Assembly (NCBI GenBank): GCA_003313425.1
Contig: NHZP01000100.1
Span: 1-64,000, forward strand
Direction: 5' to 3'
Origin: Pseudopyrenochaeta lycopersici
Taxonomy: Eukaryota > Ascomycota > Dothideomycetes > Pleosporales > Pseudopyrenochaetaceae
Length of the DNA stretch: 64,000 nt
Under the pieces are notes generated by a model. The model ran no database searches. It worked only from the letters and a program-made list of their open reading frames with translations, and had not been told where the DNA came from. A program made the translations under genes and the position numbers. Positions 33,905-45,736 of the stretch are shown one piece after another. Position 1 is the first letter of the stretch. The number at the start of each line of letters is the position of its first letter.

Positions 33905-36489
33905 ATAATTCATTTACCCCGACCTCTCCCGTAGGATATGCAGGCTACCACTACTGTGGTTATAACTATTGTAGTTACATTGGGTTGTTCCATTTCATTC
34001 ACGAACTTTGAGCCTCGTTGGGGCCTGCGGTATTCCTATGTTATCGGCATCGCTGTGCCATCCTTCCACCTTTCCACCCTTCCCATTTCTTCACCTTTCC
34101 GCGCTCCACCTCTCCATCTCTTCTAGGCAGATCTTAGCTTCCTCAAGCAGCCGCCACTACTTGAGTACTAATCCCCAGCACCACGTAGAGGTGCCTGCCC
34201 ATCGCTGGGGTCTCTACTACAGTCACTAGCGAAACCGGCTTCCCCTCGAACACAGCTGCAACACAGGTTTACGCGGGTCAGCGGTCAAGGGGCCAAGTCC
34301 CCACCTTTCCCTATGAGGCGAAGGGCTAATCATAAGCATCATGTGCTCATTTCTTCTGGGTGAGAACTTCTATGAAAACGCTACGCACGTGATGCTGACG
34401 TTTGGCGCTTCGCTAGATGTGGAAAGTAGGGTCAGGCCCCCTGTCTGCTGACCCGCGTAAAACTGTGTTGCAGCTGTGTTCGAGGGGAAGCCGGTTTCGC
34501 TAGTGACTGTAAAATGCAGTGTTGTGTGTCTATTGTGTCGAGCACTCTGGCCTAGCTTATCTACAGGAACCCCACGACAAGATTACTAATGCAGTTCATC
34601 CTTGTTGCATCCATATTGGATTCCGAGGCCATGCCTGGCTTGCGACAATAGGTGTCAGGAGCTGCTGGTGTAGTTCGTAGTTAGATGCTGCGTATCGTGA
34701 CCTAGTATTATCATTAGCGCTTTTCATTACTACCAGAGCAGCCTGCTTAGTTGTTGATGTGAATAAGTGTAGACTTTCGTTACAACAGTAATCAAAGCCA
34801 AAACGTCTTTGCCATCGAATCCGGGATGTTGCAATCAATGGACTTTTCAAGTTAGCTGGTAATGCTCATTCAACACTTGGCAGGGCTTTGTGTCGCAGGC
34901 CAGGAAACATCTGTATGAGTAATCCAGCTGTGATGCTGCATGTAAATCTGCGGGTTGGAGTACCCCACACTTCAGACACAACATCAATCAATACAACGCT
35001 GCTGTTTATCATCATTACCTCAACTCTCATCGTTTTAGCACATCCAGTGCGACACTATGCTAACCACTTCCGTCTCTAGCGCTTGGCAACGGCTATCTCC
35101 ACATTGTAACGGTATCTTGATCAAACTTATGCACAATCATGGCAGATAGATATGTACAGTACTAAGTTACCTGGATGGGCAACGTCCCTGCGAGCCGTAC
35201 CCCCGCTTCGAATTCTGCAATTACCTGCCCGTTAACGATGCTCTGGTACCGGACACTATGTCAGACAGCTCGTGACAGCTCGAGACTGCGTGACATTAAG
35301 TCGTTCGCGCTCCTGCAGCCCAACTAAAAGAAGCTCATAATATGGCAACATTGCGCCGCTAATAGCCTCGTGGATGTCGTCCATACTCTTCCGCCCGATA
35401 TTGAAGCGCTCCCCCCTAGAGGTCTACGCGATATTCGCGATTGCCCACCACCCGCTCTTCTAGCCGCCGCCACCGCCCACACACGCGGTGAAACTTCTAC
35501 CATTGAGGAGAATGACAGGAGTAACGCCCAGACAAAAGAATGAGCAGACAAGGTCAGTCAGCTCGCAGCGCTGTACCGGGACGAGTGCCGCGAGCTGGCG
35601 GGGAAACCTGGCTCTAAGCCTGAGTACTGGACACACCTCTATGATGACGTGGCGGAGAAGCTCTCCAGGTTCTCACCTGGGTGCCACGCCCTCAGCGCCA
35701 ACTGCAGAGACAAGTCCTGACTCGCCTCGCTCAAGCCACCCGCTTCGACCCGCATCCTCTCCTTGCCCTGGCCACCTCTACTAGCGAATTCTCTAGCAAC
35801 GAGGCCTCAAGAACATATGCTCTTTGCGTCAACACAAGCTTTTTTCGATTCCAACATTATACGTGTGCGACCTGACGGCAACCCCATTAATTTCGCCTCC
35901 CTACCCGCGTTCACTGAGCTGAGCGAGTCCTCTTCTGCCAGCGGCCTTGACGGCGCAATTATGGCACCGAAGCCCGACATCAGCATTAGTTTTGCAACTA
36001 CGAAATCAAAGCGAATCACGGTGATCTAGGGCGAATCGTAGGAGTGATTTCTATTCAGATGCTATCTCTACGTCTACTCTATATGCGCACGAATTATGAT
36101 CTGTTTTATCGCTACTGCGCCTTTTGAATTTATTAACTAGCTAGACAATTAAACAGGGCATTGGCTGACTCATGCCCGCTAAGGTTCAATTAAACATCAA
36201 AGTATTTTCTCGGGTGGCCTGTTCAGCACAGATCGTGATGTTTTGGTAGCTGTGTAAAAGAATAGCATACTGTACAGAACCTACCTAAGTAGCGATTGTG
36301 CATGCGCTATCATTAACAGCCGTGTTGTATTACTAGAAGGTTAGCCTCAGATCGAGAGTCAACCCAACAGCTTAGTAGATGTAGATCACTAGTCGTTTAA
36401 GTTCGTTTCGTATTTGTCAAGTTTTTTGCAATACAAGTATAAGATGTAGCTTTGTTAGTGGACATGTGCAACCACAGTTCTCTTACCAT

Positions 36490-37406
36490 ATGGATAACTA
36501 TTACGAGGTGCTAAAACTGCTTGGTAAATTAGAAATTAGATCTATTCTTCAAGAATATTATTTACTAACAATGTTTAGATTCTAACAGCTCTAAAACCAT
36601 TCGAAAGGTAAAAGAAAGGTTAACTGATAAGGTGCGTATCTTTTCTTGGTCTGTTCTACAGTTTCTAACTTTATTAGATATTCTATCGTGAGGAGGTTCA
36701 GGACACCACGCAGGCGGATCACAATCAAAACTTAAATAGTAGACTAGAACTCCTAAAAGGACTAGCTCGGCATCCAAACATTATTCAGTGTATAGGTTTC
36801 GAGTACGTTGCGCTTTCTCAACAAACGCATATCTACATGGAATACTGTAACAAAGGAACCCTAAAAACGTTAATAGATAATCTAGAGACGGATTTAGTGG
36901 AGGGCCTAATCTGGAGAATATTGTGGCAGCTGCTAAATGCTTTGTACGTGTGTCATTATGGGGAAAGTCCGCCACGTAGTAGCGACGACATTAAGACAAG
37001 AGACGTTCCTAAAAGTGCTAGGATTGTACACGGGGATGTTAGACCTGAAAATAGTAAGTTGTTATTAAAGTTTATAACGGTATACTATACTTATTTAATA
37101 GTCTTTCTTTGCGATAACTTTGTAGTAAAACTAGGCGGCTTTACATACGAAGTTAGTCGTCCTCACGAATTACAGACCGATATACGGGCACTAGGTCGCA
37201 CAATCTATGAACTATGCGCAAGGCAGCTATACACCGAACGTCCTCGGCCAATCCCACCACATTACGGAAAGAAGCTAGTTAAAGTAGTTCAAATGTGCCA
37301 AAATGAAAGCTCCACGACTGCGACCTTATTAGAAGAGGTGCGTCCGTTTTATAATGGAGAGGTATTTAACGCACAGCAATTTCTTAAAGTAGCTATGAAC
37401 TTTTAA
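36490..37406 (+). CDS. Nek/NIMA-like pseudokinase (right copy)
   Basis: Exons 36490-36523, 36579-36631, 36678-37053 and 37102-37406 with introns of 55, 46 and 48 bp; 255 aa. Exon 2 is 53 nt, exactly as in the spacer kinase gene, and all three introns sit at the same positions and phases, including inside PEN|IFL. Motifs: RHPNIIQC (alpha-C/beta-4), YMEYCNKGTL hinge, LYVCHYGESPP, HGDVRPEN (Asp about residue 149), KLGGFT in place of DFG (about 165-169), then DIRALGRTIYELCA in the alpha-F region. The ATP-site lysine equivalent is Glu34. Roughly 25-30 residues of activation loop are missing. No coiled coil follows. I infer a pseudokinase that may regulate or titrate partners of its active paralogue; this is untested. 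Confidence 0.7.
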
Positions 37407-38021
37407 AGGTAAACTTAAGCAACTTTCTCTATCAGTTCAGCTGGTGCATCGATACAAAGTACTTTCGATAGATAGTAATTAAAGTTACATGTAACATAAC
37501 CTGCATCCACCTGTAGCGGGAACAACCGGCATCACCACGAAAATAACATACATGACAAGATGACGCACTGATTTGAGGTTATTGAAGCAGAAAATCGAGA
37601 CGAGATAGGAGTTATGCTTTCTATGCGCTCTGTCAAAGTCCTGATAGGTAAGAACGATATGCGAGACTTTAGAGGCCCCTGGTGTGAAGCGGACCCCGGT
37701 TACTGCTGTGGACCACGTTCCGTGACACATATTCATCCTGTGTAGACAAAAATGTGAGCGCGTTGACAAAAAAATACGCTTTCCTTTGGCAATAGCTGCT
37801 GCAGGAGATTGCATCCCGTGGGCGATAACATACCCCGTCCGAATCGTAGTCGTGAAAGCGAAGAAAGCATAGGCGCAGCTCCTGTGGTATTCATCGTGTC
37901 CTGCCAACCTGCCGGCCTTCTCATGTGGGCACCCCCATGCATGGTGATGCACAAGTTTTCAACAATTGCTTCACGTAATGGTACTGGAAACTTCATGTAG
38001 GTCGCGCTGCTCCCCTTAATA

Positions 38022-38502
38022 CCGCCCTGATTAAGGGATGAGCTGCTTCCTGAAATCACAGTCCCACACTCTGTACAGGTTCACATTTTGTAGCCAAAGT
38101 CTAGGATAGCAATTAAGATAAGCACCTTTCGAACTGCTACAAATTAGCGATCAGTAAACGTCTCGAGTTCTGTAGTTGATAATGCTTAGATGCGCAGAGC
38201 GCGCCTAGACCCTTTACAATTAAGAGGGTGATGCAACCTCATCGTTATACTAGACTGATTTAAGGTACTCTATTGTCATGCGACGCTGATGCGAGCAGGG
38301 TTGAGTCGTGCGCAAAGGCGACGGATATGACCGCACTACCATGGTCATCGAGCAGGCACGCGCCAGCTGTCGCCCATAGCCGGTATGACAGTGATCTAAT
38401 CTGGCTCTTCGTGCTGATCAAACTCTTCCTTCGACTGAACAATAGAGCAGATGCATACGCCTGGAGAGCACTATTTTCAATCGCTCCTTTATGATACATC
38501 AT
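38022..38502 (-). pseudogene. NACHT/WD40 (NLR-like) remnant (right copy)
   Basis: Exact mirror of the left-arm fragment, with the same WD40 start motif and the same stop after about 80 codons. Confidence 0.6.
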
Positions 38503-39202
38503 AAATCGATGCGTATCTTTGACGAGCTTAGCAAATGCACTCTCCTCTTCCCCAGCTTAAACAATCACCCGCCAAAAGTTTGTTCGCAGCACCGCTTGTC
38601 CTCGCCGTGCCGAGATGTTGTCAGATCAAGAAATGCACACAGGATTGTGGGAGATGGAACAGCTTAGAAGCTGAGAGGAGCATATTCACGGCTGCCATCG
38701 GCATGGCGATCAGCAACAATGCACAATGACGGAGTGTCTACAAGGCATGATCATGGCGAGCACGACGATTACACCATCGGGCATGTGTGGCTGAAACGGT
38801 TAATCATAATAGCTTTACTTCCATGTCCAATGCGCGGTTACATGAATCTTCTAATTGAAGATGAGGTGTACTATAGACCACCGTTGAAACAGCCCTATTC
38901 GGAAATGTGTTGTCGTGGACTGCACCAATGGAACTGTCGAACCTCCACGACAGATATGCTGCAAACCACTTCCGACGAAGCCCGCAGCGACAGCAATGAA
39001 GAGGCGCACGACGAAGGGCAAACCCGAGTGCTTCTATAACCGCTCTCCTCAGCTGCGCAACTCAGCTGCGCGACTCAGCTGCAGCACGCCCGTCGTGTAT
39101 CTCCGCCAACGGAAATATACCACCAAGTTTACTCTAGGTTGGTCTCTATAGTGTGATGTAGTGTCTAAGATGCGTTGCCGTGACCTAGTAATAAAGTTTC
39201 TT

Positions 39203-39872
39203 TCAAACCCTTGCTCCAAGCACTGCACTGCCGAAGAACAGGCTAGTTTGCCGAAACACAGGAAAAGAAGGAAGAGACTTGTTGAGTGCGTTGCAGAGGC
39301 GAAGGTAGCGTAGGTAGCCGCTTGCTGGTAAGCTTGTAATATGCGTCCGCCAATTCGCATGCTTTATTGCTTGCCCCCTCAGAGAAAACATGCATTAAGA
39401 TGCCTTCGTCGTCGCTGATATGTTCAACAGCAGGCTTCAGACATTCTTGCTTCCGTTGTGAGTTGCGGAAGCATAGATCTTTAACAGTAGTAGTAATAAC
39501 CATAATCCGTGCCAATAGGAAGAGCTTCTGATAGATTGCTGTGTACTTCGATGTACCCTATTTTGAGCTTCAGTCCATGTGCATAGCATTATCAGAGAGG
39601 GCGAGTATGTAAGGACATACGTAGCAGGCGGAGTGTATTCCCATATTGATGGCGTAGTGAGCGCAAACCTTCTGGAAGGATGTTCTGATCGTCAAGCGCC
39701 GCTAGCGCTCCTGGATCGACCAACGGTCCCAATGTTTTTGCTACGCTTATGGAGCGAGTTTATGGCCTTGAGCGATTTCATCGACAACATAGTCCCAGCC
39801 AGGGCGTTGTAGAGCTGCAGCTGTTGATGTTGACGGTGTGATGGTTCGCTGATTAGCGTTTTGGAAAGACAT
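39203..39872 (-). pseudogene. DUF829-like protein remnant (right copy)
   Basis: Mirror of the left-arm remnant with identical breaks. The best-preserved frame (39243-39515) contains the HVFSEGASNKACELADAYYK motif. Shared lesions show that decay came before the inverted duplication, unless the duplication is an assembly artefact. Confidence 0.6.
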
Positions 39873-40214
39873 GGCAGCAGGATCAGGTTATTCCGGGACC
39901 CTGCAGGATGGTGAGGAGCAGGGGCCCTTGTGCATTTTCCTTAATACCTCTTCCTTCTTCGTTACTGCTTCAATGATTATGGGGAACCCGTCGTTCCCCG
40001 AAGCGAGATCTATGACTGCAATCGTTTCCTCGTTAAAAAGCAGATCGGATGCCTGGATCGGCAACATGTGGCAGTAATAGTCCTACGTCAGGTAGGTGCT
40101 AAGGATATCATCTCAAAATATTCGTCTTTCAGCTACATCACCGATGACTATGTTGCCTACTTCGGCTATTCAAAGGTTCGAAAGTTAGTGGTCGTATTTC
40201 GTATTTCTGCTACA

Positions 40215-41139
40215 CTACACTGTGTTCTTGGCTCTGTGTTCTTCTACCTCGCTATCAATTGTCATTACTGCTTTGACCCACAAGACGTTAAGCAATAACT
40301 TCTGTAAGTCAATCCCTTTAGCCTGCCACTGAACACCATCATCATAATCATCGAAAGTCCTTCCAGCTTCTTTCGCACGCTTTCGAATGTTCCGAGTACG
40401 GAACAGCCATATGAGATGGGACATCTGCACGCCCATCTCAATAGCGCAGCTGTACAAAATTAGCCCAGTGAACTCTCAGATGATCTTGACTTACCAAAGC
40501 GCGGATGTGATTCCAAAAAGCATGTCGAATTTGCGCTGAGTAGCAAGTGCTAAAAGTGAAAAAAGGAACCCACAGCAATCAATTCCAAGGAACAAAAAAT
40601 CGATGCCTATAACGCGGCCACGGCGTTTTATGAGCTCAAACGGAATGGGTACGAAACCGAGCAAGTCAAGGCCGCAGGCAATCGCCCCAATAGGCCAAAG
40701 AAGTTTGCGTGCACGTTGAACGGCGATAAGGAGCCCAATCTCGACTGCGGTAAAGAGTAATGCGACAGTCACTAATAACACCATGGCTTTAAGTTTACTG
40801 TATCTTCTGTCACGGTGTCAGCGCGTACGGCAATCGATACCGGTGAATGGAACTGAGAGAAACCGACCGCCCATACACTAAATATTGTGCCCAAGAGATT
40901 CCGCACAAGAAAGTAAAGCAATGAGGTTGAACTACAAGGGCAACACTGAATTGTTGGGTAATTGCGTATACACCCGAAGGAACACCAGAAGATGCCCAAA
41001 GCATCAGCGATGAGGGAGGCAGCCCTTCTGTGTTTTTTTTTCGATAATTCCGATAGATCTGTGGCAGCAAATTAATGCACCAGCATACTGCTGCAATGGT
41101 ACCAAGTACATTAGGTGCGGGTGATGTCTGTAGCGTCAT
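40215..41139 (-). CDS. PQ-loop repeat membrane protein (right copy)
   Basis: Identical to the left-arm gene by conceptual translation, on the opposite strand. Exons are 41139-40877, 40806-40495 and 40449-40215, with the same two short introns. It encodes the same 269-aa PQ-loop protein, so the window has two intact copies of this putative vacuolar solute transporter. Any dosage effect is speculation. It is the only clearly recognisable transporter in the arms without a broken frame. Confidence 0.83.
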
Positions 41140-42052
41140 CGTGACCCAGACGAGATATTGTAGGAAGACAACAAGACGACTGATAATGTGAGAAAGTGCC
41201 TAAAATTTCTTCAAAAACAAAATGAGTATCGAGTTGATATAGAAAACCTTCACGTCACAGGCGTGATCCGATGGGGCGGTCATAAACTACGACCGCGGCG
41301 CGAGGCAGCTCAGCTCTGGTGACAGCAAGTTCCAATAAATGACTGGCACATATCGCTGGAAATTTAACTGCGCATCCACTGGATTCTCCCACGATACTAT
41401 CAATCAATAATTGAAGAAAATTATCTTCAAGAAAGAGATATTGGATAAGCACGCACTTGCTGCTCCTTAGCGTTTAGGTGGAGTGTGGTTGGTCTTGCGA
41501 AGCGGGGCAGGGACCGCTTCGCCTGTCTACAAGAACGCGAGGATGATATGGAGTGCATCATTGGCGAGTTGTTTCACGGGGTGACACCTACATTGGTTCT
41601 GCTGATTCTGCTAGAAGAAGCAGTGGAGGCAGCAGGCAGGCCGCGATAGGCCAAGTGGGCTTGCCAAGAGAGCTCCCAGCGTTGGAAAACAGCAGTCTGC
41701 ACAGGACAAATGGGCACCCAACATCCTACGCGCATGGAGTTTGGCTGAATCGAATGAAAAGGAATGTTCAGATCACGTAGCGTGCCTTTACAGTGTATGG
41801 GCACCCCAGAGCCAAGTATTAGGGTAACAGGAAGAGATGCACCGTACTGTGAAGATTGTGGCTGATGGTGGATTACGGCGCAATCATGTCTGATCGCAAA
41901 GCCTACGGATACTACGAGCTTCACTTCGAGACAAGGCGATCACGACCACCGCAACACCGTAGTTACTTATAGACATGACCGTCTCAGACGTGCTAATATC
42001 TTGAGAATGTGCTTGATGATGCAAACTGGGACGTGACGGGTGAGTAACATGC

Positions 42053-42948
42053 TTACGGCTGGTACATGACTGAGATGCACACCATTGCTATGTGGAACCC
42101 GCCCATTCGCGTGGCCGGCCCATTGAATGCCATAGCTCCTTCGTGGTAGTCGACTCGGATGTCGGTGGCGCCGGGGCAGCAATGAGCGGCCTGCAGCAGG
42201 CGAGGAGCAGCTTCACCACACGTATACGGCGGCGTAGGCAGGCCAAAATAGTGCACAGCGTCCTGGGCGGCCGCGCCAGTACCGGCAAGGAGCTCACAAG
42301 GACTTCGATACATTGCTGCTGGACCTGCGGCCGAGCGAAGGCTATCGCGGCCCGTGACCATTTCCGGTCGGACCCACGTCGCGAAGTTGGGCGGAGCCTG
42401 CGGAGGAAGACTGGCCTCTGACAGACTCCGCAGACAAAGGGCCGCCTGGTGGCGGCGGTGCTCGTCCACTGACGTTTTGTAGGTACTCGGTCCGCCGGCC
42501 ATGGTTTCCTCGACACAGTGGTCCTCCGTCGTCTGCCCGTAGACTTCGCTGCGGCAGGGCTCCTCCGTGAAGCTGGGCGGCGCTTGGAACGCATCGAGTA
42601 GAGCATCGAAGCCTGCGTCGTGTTCTTCCGGGGCCATGCTCTGCTCATCAGCCTGGGCTGCATACACCTCTGTTGCGATGAGGTCGTCTAGCGAACTGCT
42701 AGGACTCATACACAGACTCTGGTGCGGCTGCTCCAGGACTTCCTGGGGCTCTTTGGAAATGTCAGGCGCTACCTCACTCCACGCATCGGGAACATGTGCA
42801 ACATACCGCCCTGTAGCCACGTTCCTGGGGCCCTGGGTCGACCGGGCCGGCCATTGCTCGCAGCAACGTATCCCTGACTCCGTTTCTTTCTGTATGTCCT
42901 CTGCGCTATTCGGTTATTCTCACGCTTTCTTCGAACAGAGTCGTCCAT
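42053..42948 (-). pseudogene. bZIP-like transcription factor, frame-disrupted (right copy)
   Basis: Mirror of the left-arm gene. The N-terminal frame with the basic region ends at 42769. The C-terminal frame is open from before 42820 down to 42053, giving a continuous stretch of more than 250 codons (downstream of the basic region it reads ATGRYVAHVPDAWSEV). Here the two frames overlap, so a single-base shift between them would restore one protein. The lack of a recognisable zipper remains. Because this copy lacks the two extra bases of the left arm, the left arm probably has the errors. Confidence 0.55.
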
Positions 42949-43842
42949 GCTGTGGAAGACGGCTGTGTTGGAGATGCTCGAAATACGGAAACCGGGCGAC
43001 TCTGTTCCCATGCGCTCCCTCAGACTCGGTGGTGATTCGTAGTGCATGATGCATCATTGCTGGACATTTGACTAGCTCTGTCCCTTATACTCTCGACAGG
43101 GCAAAGTTCGTTATGGGAGTATCTGGGACCGGGGGCCGGCCACCGCTCGCAAGGCGAGCTACCAGAACATAATTTTGCAGCAAGGATCCACGCACAATTA
43201 CGCTGGTAGCCCTCTGTCAGCGCTGTAGCGTGGCTGCTGTGCCTCACTTCGGCGCATTGTGCATACCCGGCACGCCGTGAGCGGTTCTGCTGCAGAAACC
43301 CACGACAGCGGTTTGCCGTGGAGCTGCATCGTATGGCATGGCTTGAATGGCCTTGCTATCGGTCGTAGACTATGGACAGCGCTCTCAATCCGTAGCCTAC
43401 GCGCAGCTACGCACCGCGCTTAGGAAGGGGACAGGCGAGATCTCCCCAAGGAGACTTTTCCTGTGTGGGAAATGCGTGGCCGTTGCGTCTGGTAGTTCTC
43501 CACACGTGGAACTTAATGACAAGTTGGGCCGCATGTCAGTAATACGGTGCTCTTGCTCTGAGAAGTGCATATCATTGCCTTAGAGCGTTAGTAGATTATC
43601 ATCGCATGAGCCTCAAAGAATGTTGTAGCATTAGCTCGTTCTTGTGTATCGGGGATACTAAACTATTAGTGCTGTAACATCATACCTGGGCGACGTAAGG
43701 GATAAGTTCTGCTCGGGCTCATCCATACGTACAAACACTCATAACAAAACATGCTCTACAGAGATTTAGAATACAGATAGGACCTCAATCCTTCCTTCTA
43801 AGGTATAGACCAACTAGCCAGTGTCTAGTAACGCCTCGTATC

Positions 43843-44636
43843 CATACTTGGGCATTGTAGAGTAGAGGGAGCTCTACCCACTTCTCTACCCTACCCGAGT
43901 AGAGTGGGTAGACTCCGGTAGAGTGCTGGGTAGGGTAGTGGGTAGAATGCTGGGTAGATTAGGAGGTAGAGGATAGGCGCTAATTTAGGCCGGCTTGGAA
44001 GAGGTTTCCCAGTCTTCCATATCCAGTCACCTCTTTTATAGAGATAGATAACGGAGACGAAGGCGAACCCGGACTCCTGATGTATATATTGTCCTCTAGC
44101 TATTCTTTTTATCCCAACAGGCGATTCACCAATGTAGAATTTATTTGACGACTTCCCACTTTGATCTGATCTCCTTTGGCCTGAATTTATGCTCTAGACC
44201 TCTGGCCTATCGAAAAAAAAGTTCCGGGCTGAAGGTTTCTCGGCGGGAATCAAGGCATTACTCAGACCTAGGACCAGCAATTGGCGTCGGCAAGGAGAGG
44301 TTCGGCGTAGAAGGCGTTGTAGATGATAAATCCGGTAAGATGGACATGATTAGAGATCTATATAATAAAAGTTGAGTATAAAAATAAAATATACTAACCA
44401 GAATCAATAAAATTGGATGTATGCTTAAGGATTTCAGCATCCACAAATGTGGATTCCTGATCAGGAACCGACAGCAAACCTTGCAATTTTATCGCATGAT
44501 GGGGATTAATTGACCAATTAGGAGTGAGTAGAGTGGGTAGCTCTACCCACCTCCACTCTACCCTATCTTAGAGAAGACACCTCCTCTACCCTACCAGGTA
44601 GAGTGGGTAGAGCTCCTTCTACAATGCCCAAGTATG
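43843..44636. mobile_element. 794-bp non-autonomous hAT-type element (MITE)
   Basis: Terminal inverted repeats start CATACTTGGGCATTGTAGA and end with the exact reverse complement. Subterminal parts are packed with inverted copies of GAGTGGGTAG/CTACCCACTC. The 8-bp sequence CTCGTATC flanks it on both sides (43835-43842 and 44637-44644), the size expected for hAT target duplications. The interior has no transposase. The hAT pseudogene in the spacer might be a relative, but its ends are not defined. Confidence 0.85.
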
Positions 44637-44895
44637 CTCGTATCCATTGCTTTCTAAGTAATTGCGCAATTAAGCGTTGTATCGTCGTTTCGGGACTGTG
44701 GCTACAAGTGCTTTAGGCTGTTAAGTGTGACCCGCTAACTCCTTGAAAACACATCGTCAGCACTCTCTTCTTGAACGACGTGACTCGGTATGCATTCTGG
44801 ACGATACAAGATATGGCCTAACCTTATGTAACCCAAGGTCCTACTGGTTCTATATAGCTAGCCTGGAGCTGGTAGTTCTTTATCCAGGAACCAAA

Positions 44896-45341
44896 ATGAG
44901 GTGCTTCAATGCGTTCTGGCTTAGTGTATTCCATGCTGCACAGCTAGCGAATTCACAACACGTCCCGGCGGTTACATTCTATGCACAACGAGATTTCCAG
45001 GGCGAAACTCACACCTACGATCTAGACAACGAAGGGAGCTGTGTACAGACCCATGGAATACAAGTGAGGTCTGCGCTGCTACCAGAGGGCTTCGTGTGCC
45101 ACCTATACGAGTATGCAAAGTAGATTGAGTACCTCTTGGCGTCTATAACTGACATGTAGCCAGGGGATTCGGGGGTGACTGTCAAGGTCCAAGTAGTATG
45201 GTCTATCGAAGCACGAGATATGTTAATTTCAGAATAAACAACCGAGAGCCTCCTACCAACACATTCAGATGTTGGGAGCATCCATTGGATGAACAACTGA
45301 AAGTGCTGCTAGATAGATTAGAGGCGTCTTATCGTGAGTGA
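44896..45341 (+). CDS. Small secreted beta/gamma-crystallin-like protein
   Basis: Exons 44896-45119 and 45164-45341 around a 44-bp intron (GTAGAT..CCAG) give 133 aa. The start MRCFNAFWLSVFHAAQLANS is a signal peptide. The mature part, VTFYAQRDFQGETHTYDL, then CHLYEYAKGFGGDCQG, resembles the F-Y-x-x-x-x-F-x-G pattern of crystallin-like Greek-key domains found in small secreted fungal proteins. Four cysteines remain after the signal. The intron is my model: without it the frame stops just after AK. Function unknown. Confidence 0.6.
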
Positions 45342-45736
45342 TCATCGGACGTACCGTTGCGATGTAGTTCACAGGCTTTTATTACTTGAATATCCTCGCA
45401 GCAATGGTCTATTTGAGCGGCTGAAATCTAAAACAAACTGGTTGATACCGTGAAGCTACTTGGGTCTATGCAATGTGCCTGTTATTGGTGATCACGCATA
45501 TGCCTGGTAATGCTCAACTTCTCGATCGATTGTTGCACAATCGCATTACTAACCATAGCGCTAGGGGGATTGGTGACGTGTTTTGCAATAGAAGATGAGC
45601 AATCAACATTCAACAAATCATGATTGTGTAATGTACTCGAAACCTACGAAGGTACTTTAAAACAAACCTGTCATAAGGCCTTGTATATAAGGTCCAGGTG
45701 CTGCGATAGATATAAGCGTTACATTCTACGCACCAA
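45342..45736. other. Intergenic, no gene seen
   Basis: Short frames only, plus the shared promoter region for the gene starting at 45737. Confidence 0.4.

Larger units (their letters stand above)
29762..43596 (-). repeat. Right arm of the 13.8-kb inverted repeat
   Basis: Reverse-complement copy of the window's first 13.8 kb. The inner boundary is clear: identity ends at 29762, where the two arms diverge after a shared CTTGC. The last base that can be paired is about 43595, because the partner arm runs into the window start. It carries the same genes in opposite orientation, with the same intact and broken reading frames. Where the arms differ (outer 2.1 kb), this copy gives the longer C-terminal reading frame for the bZIP-like gene, so it may be the better-quality copy. 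Confidence 0.97.

Noticed and set aside
6191..37406. Spore-killer (Spok-like) meiotic driver
   Set aside because: Kinase folds and repeats are present but no Spok domain order or toxin/antidote feature is visible; kept only as a kinase/pseudokinase observation.
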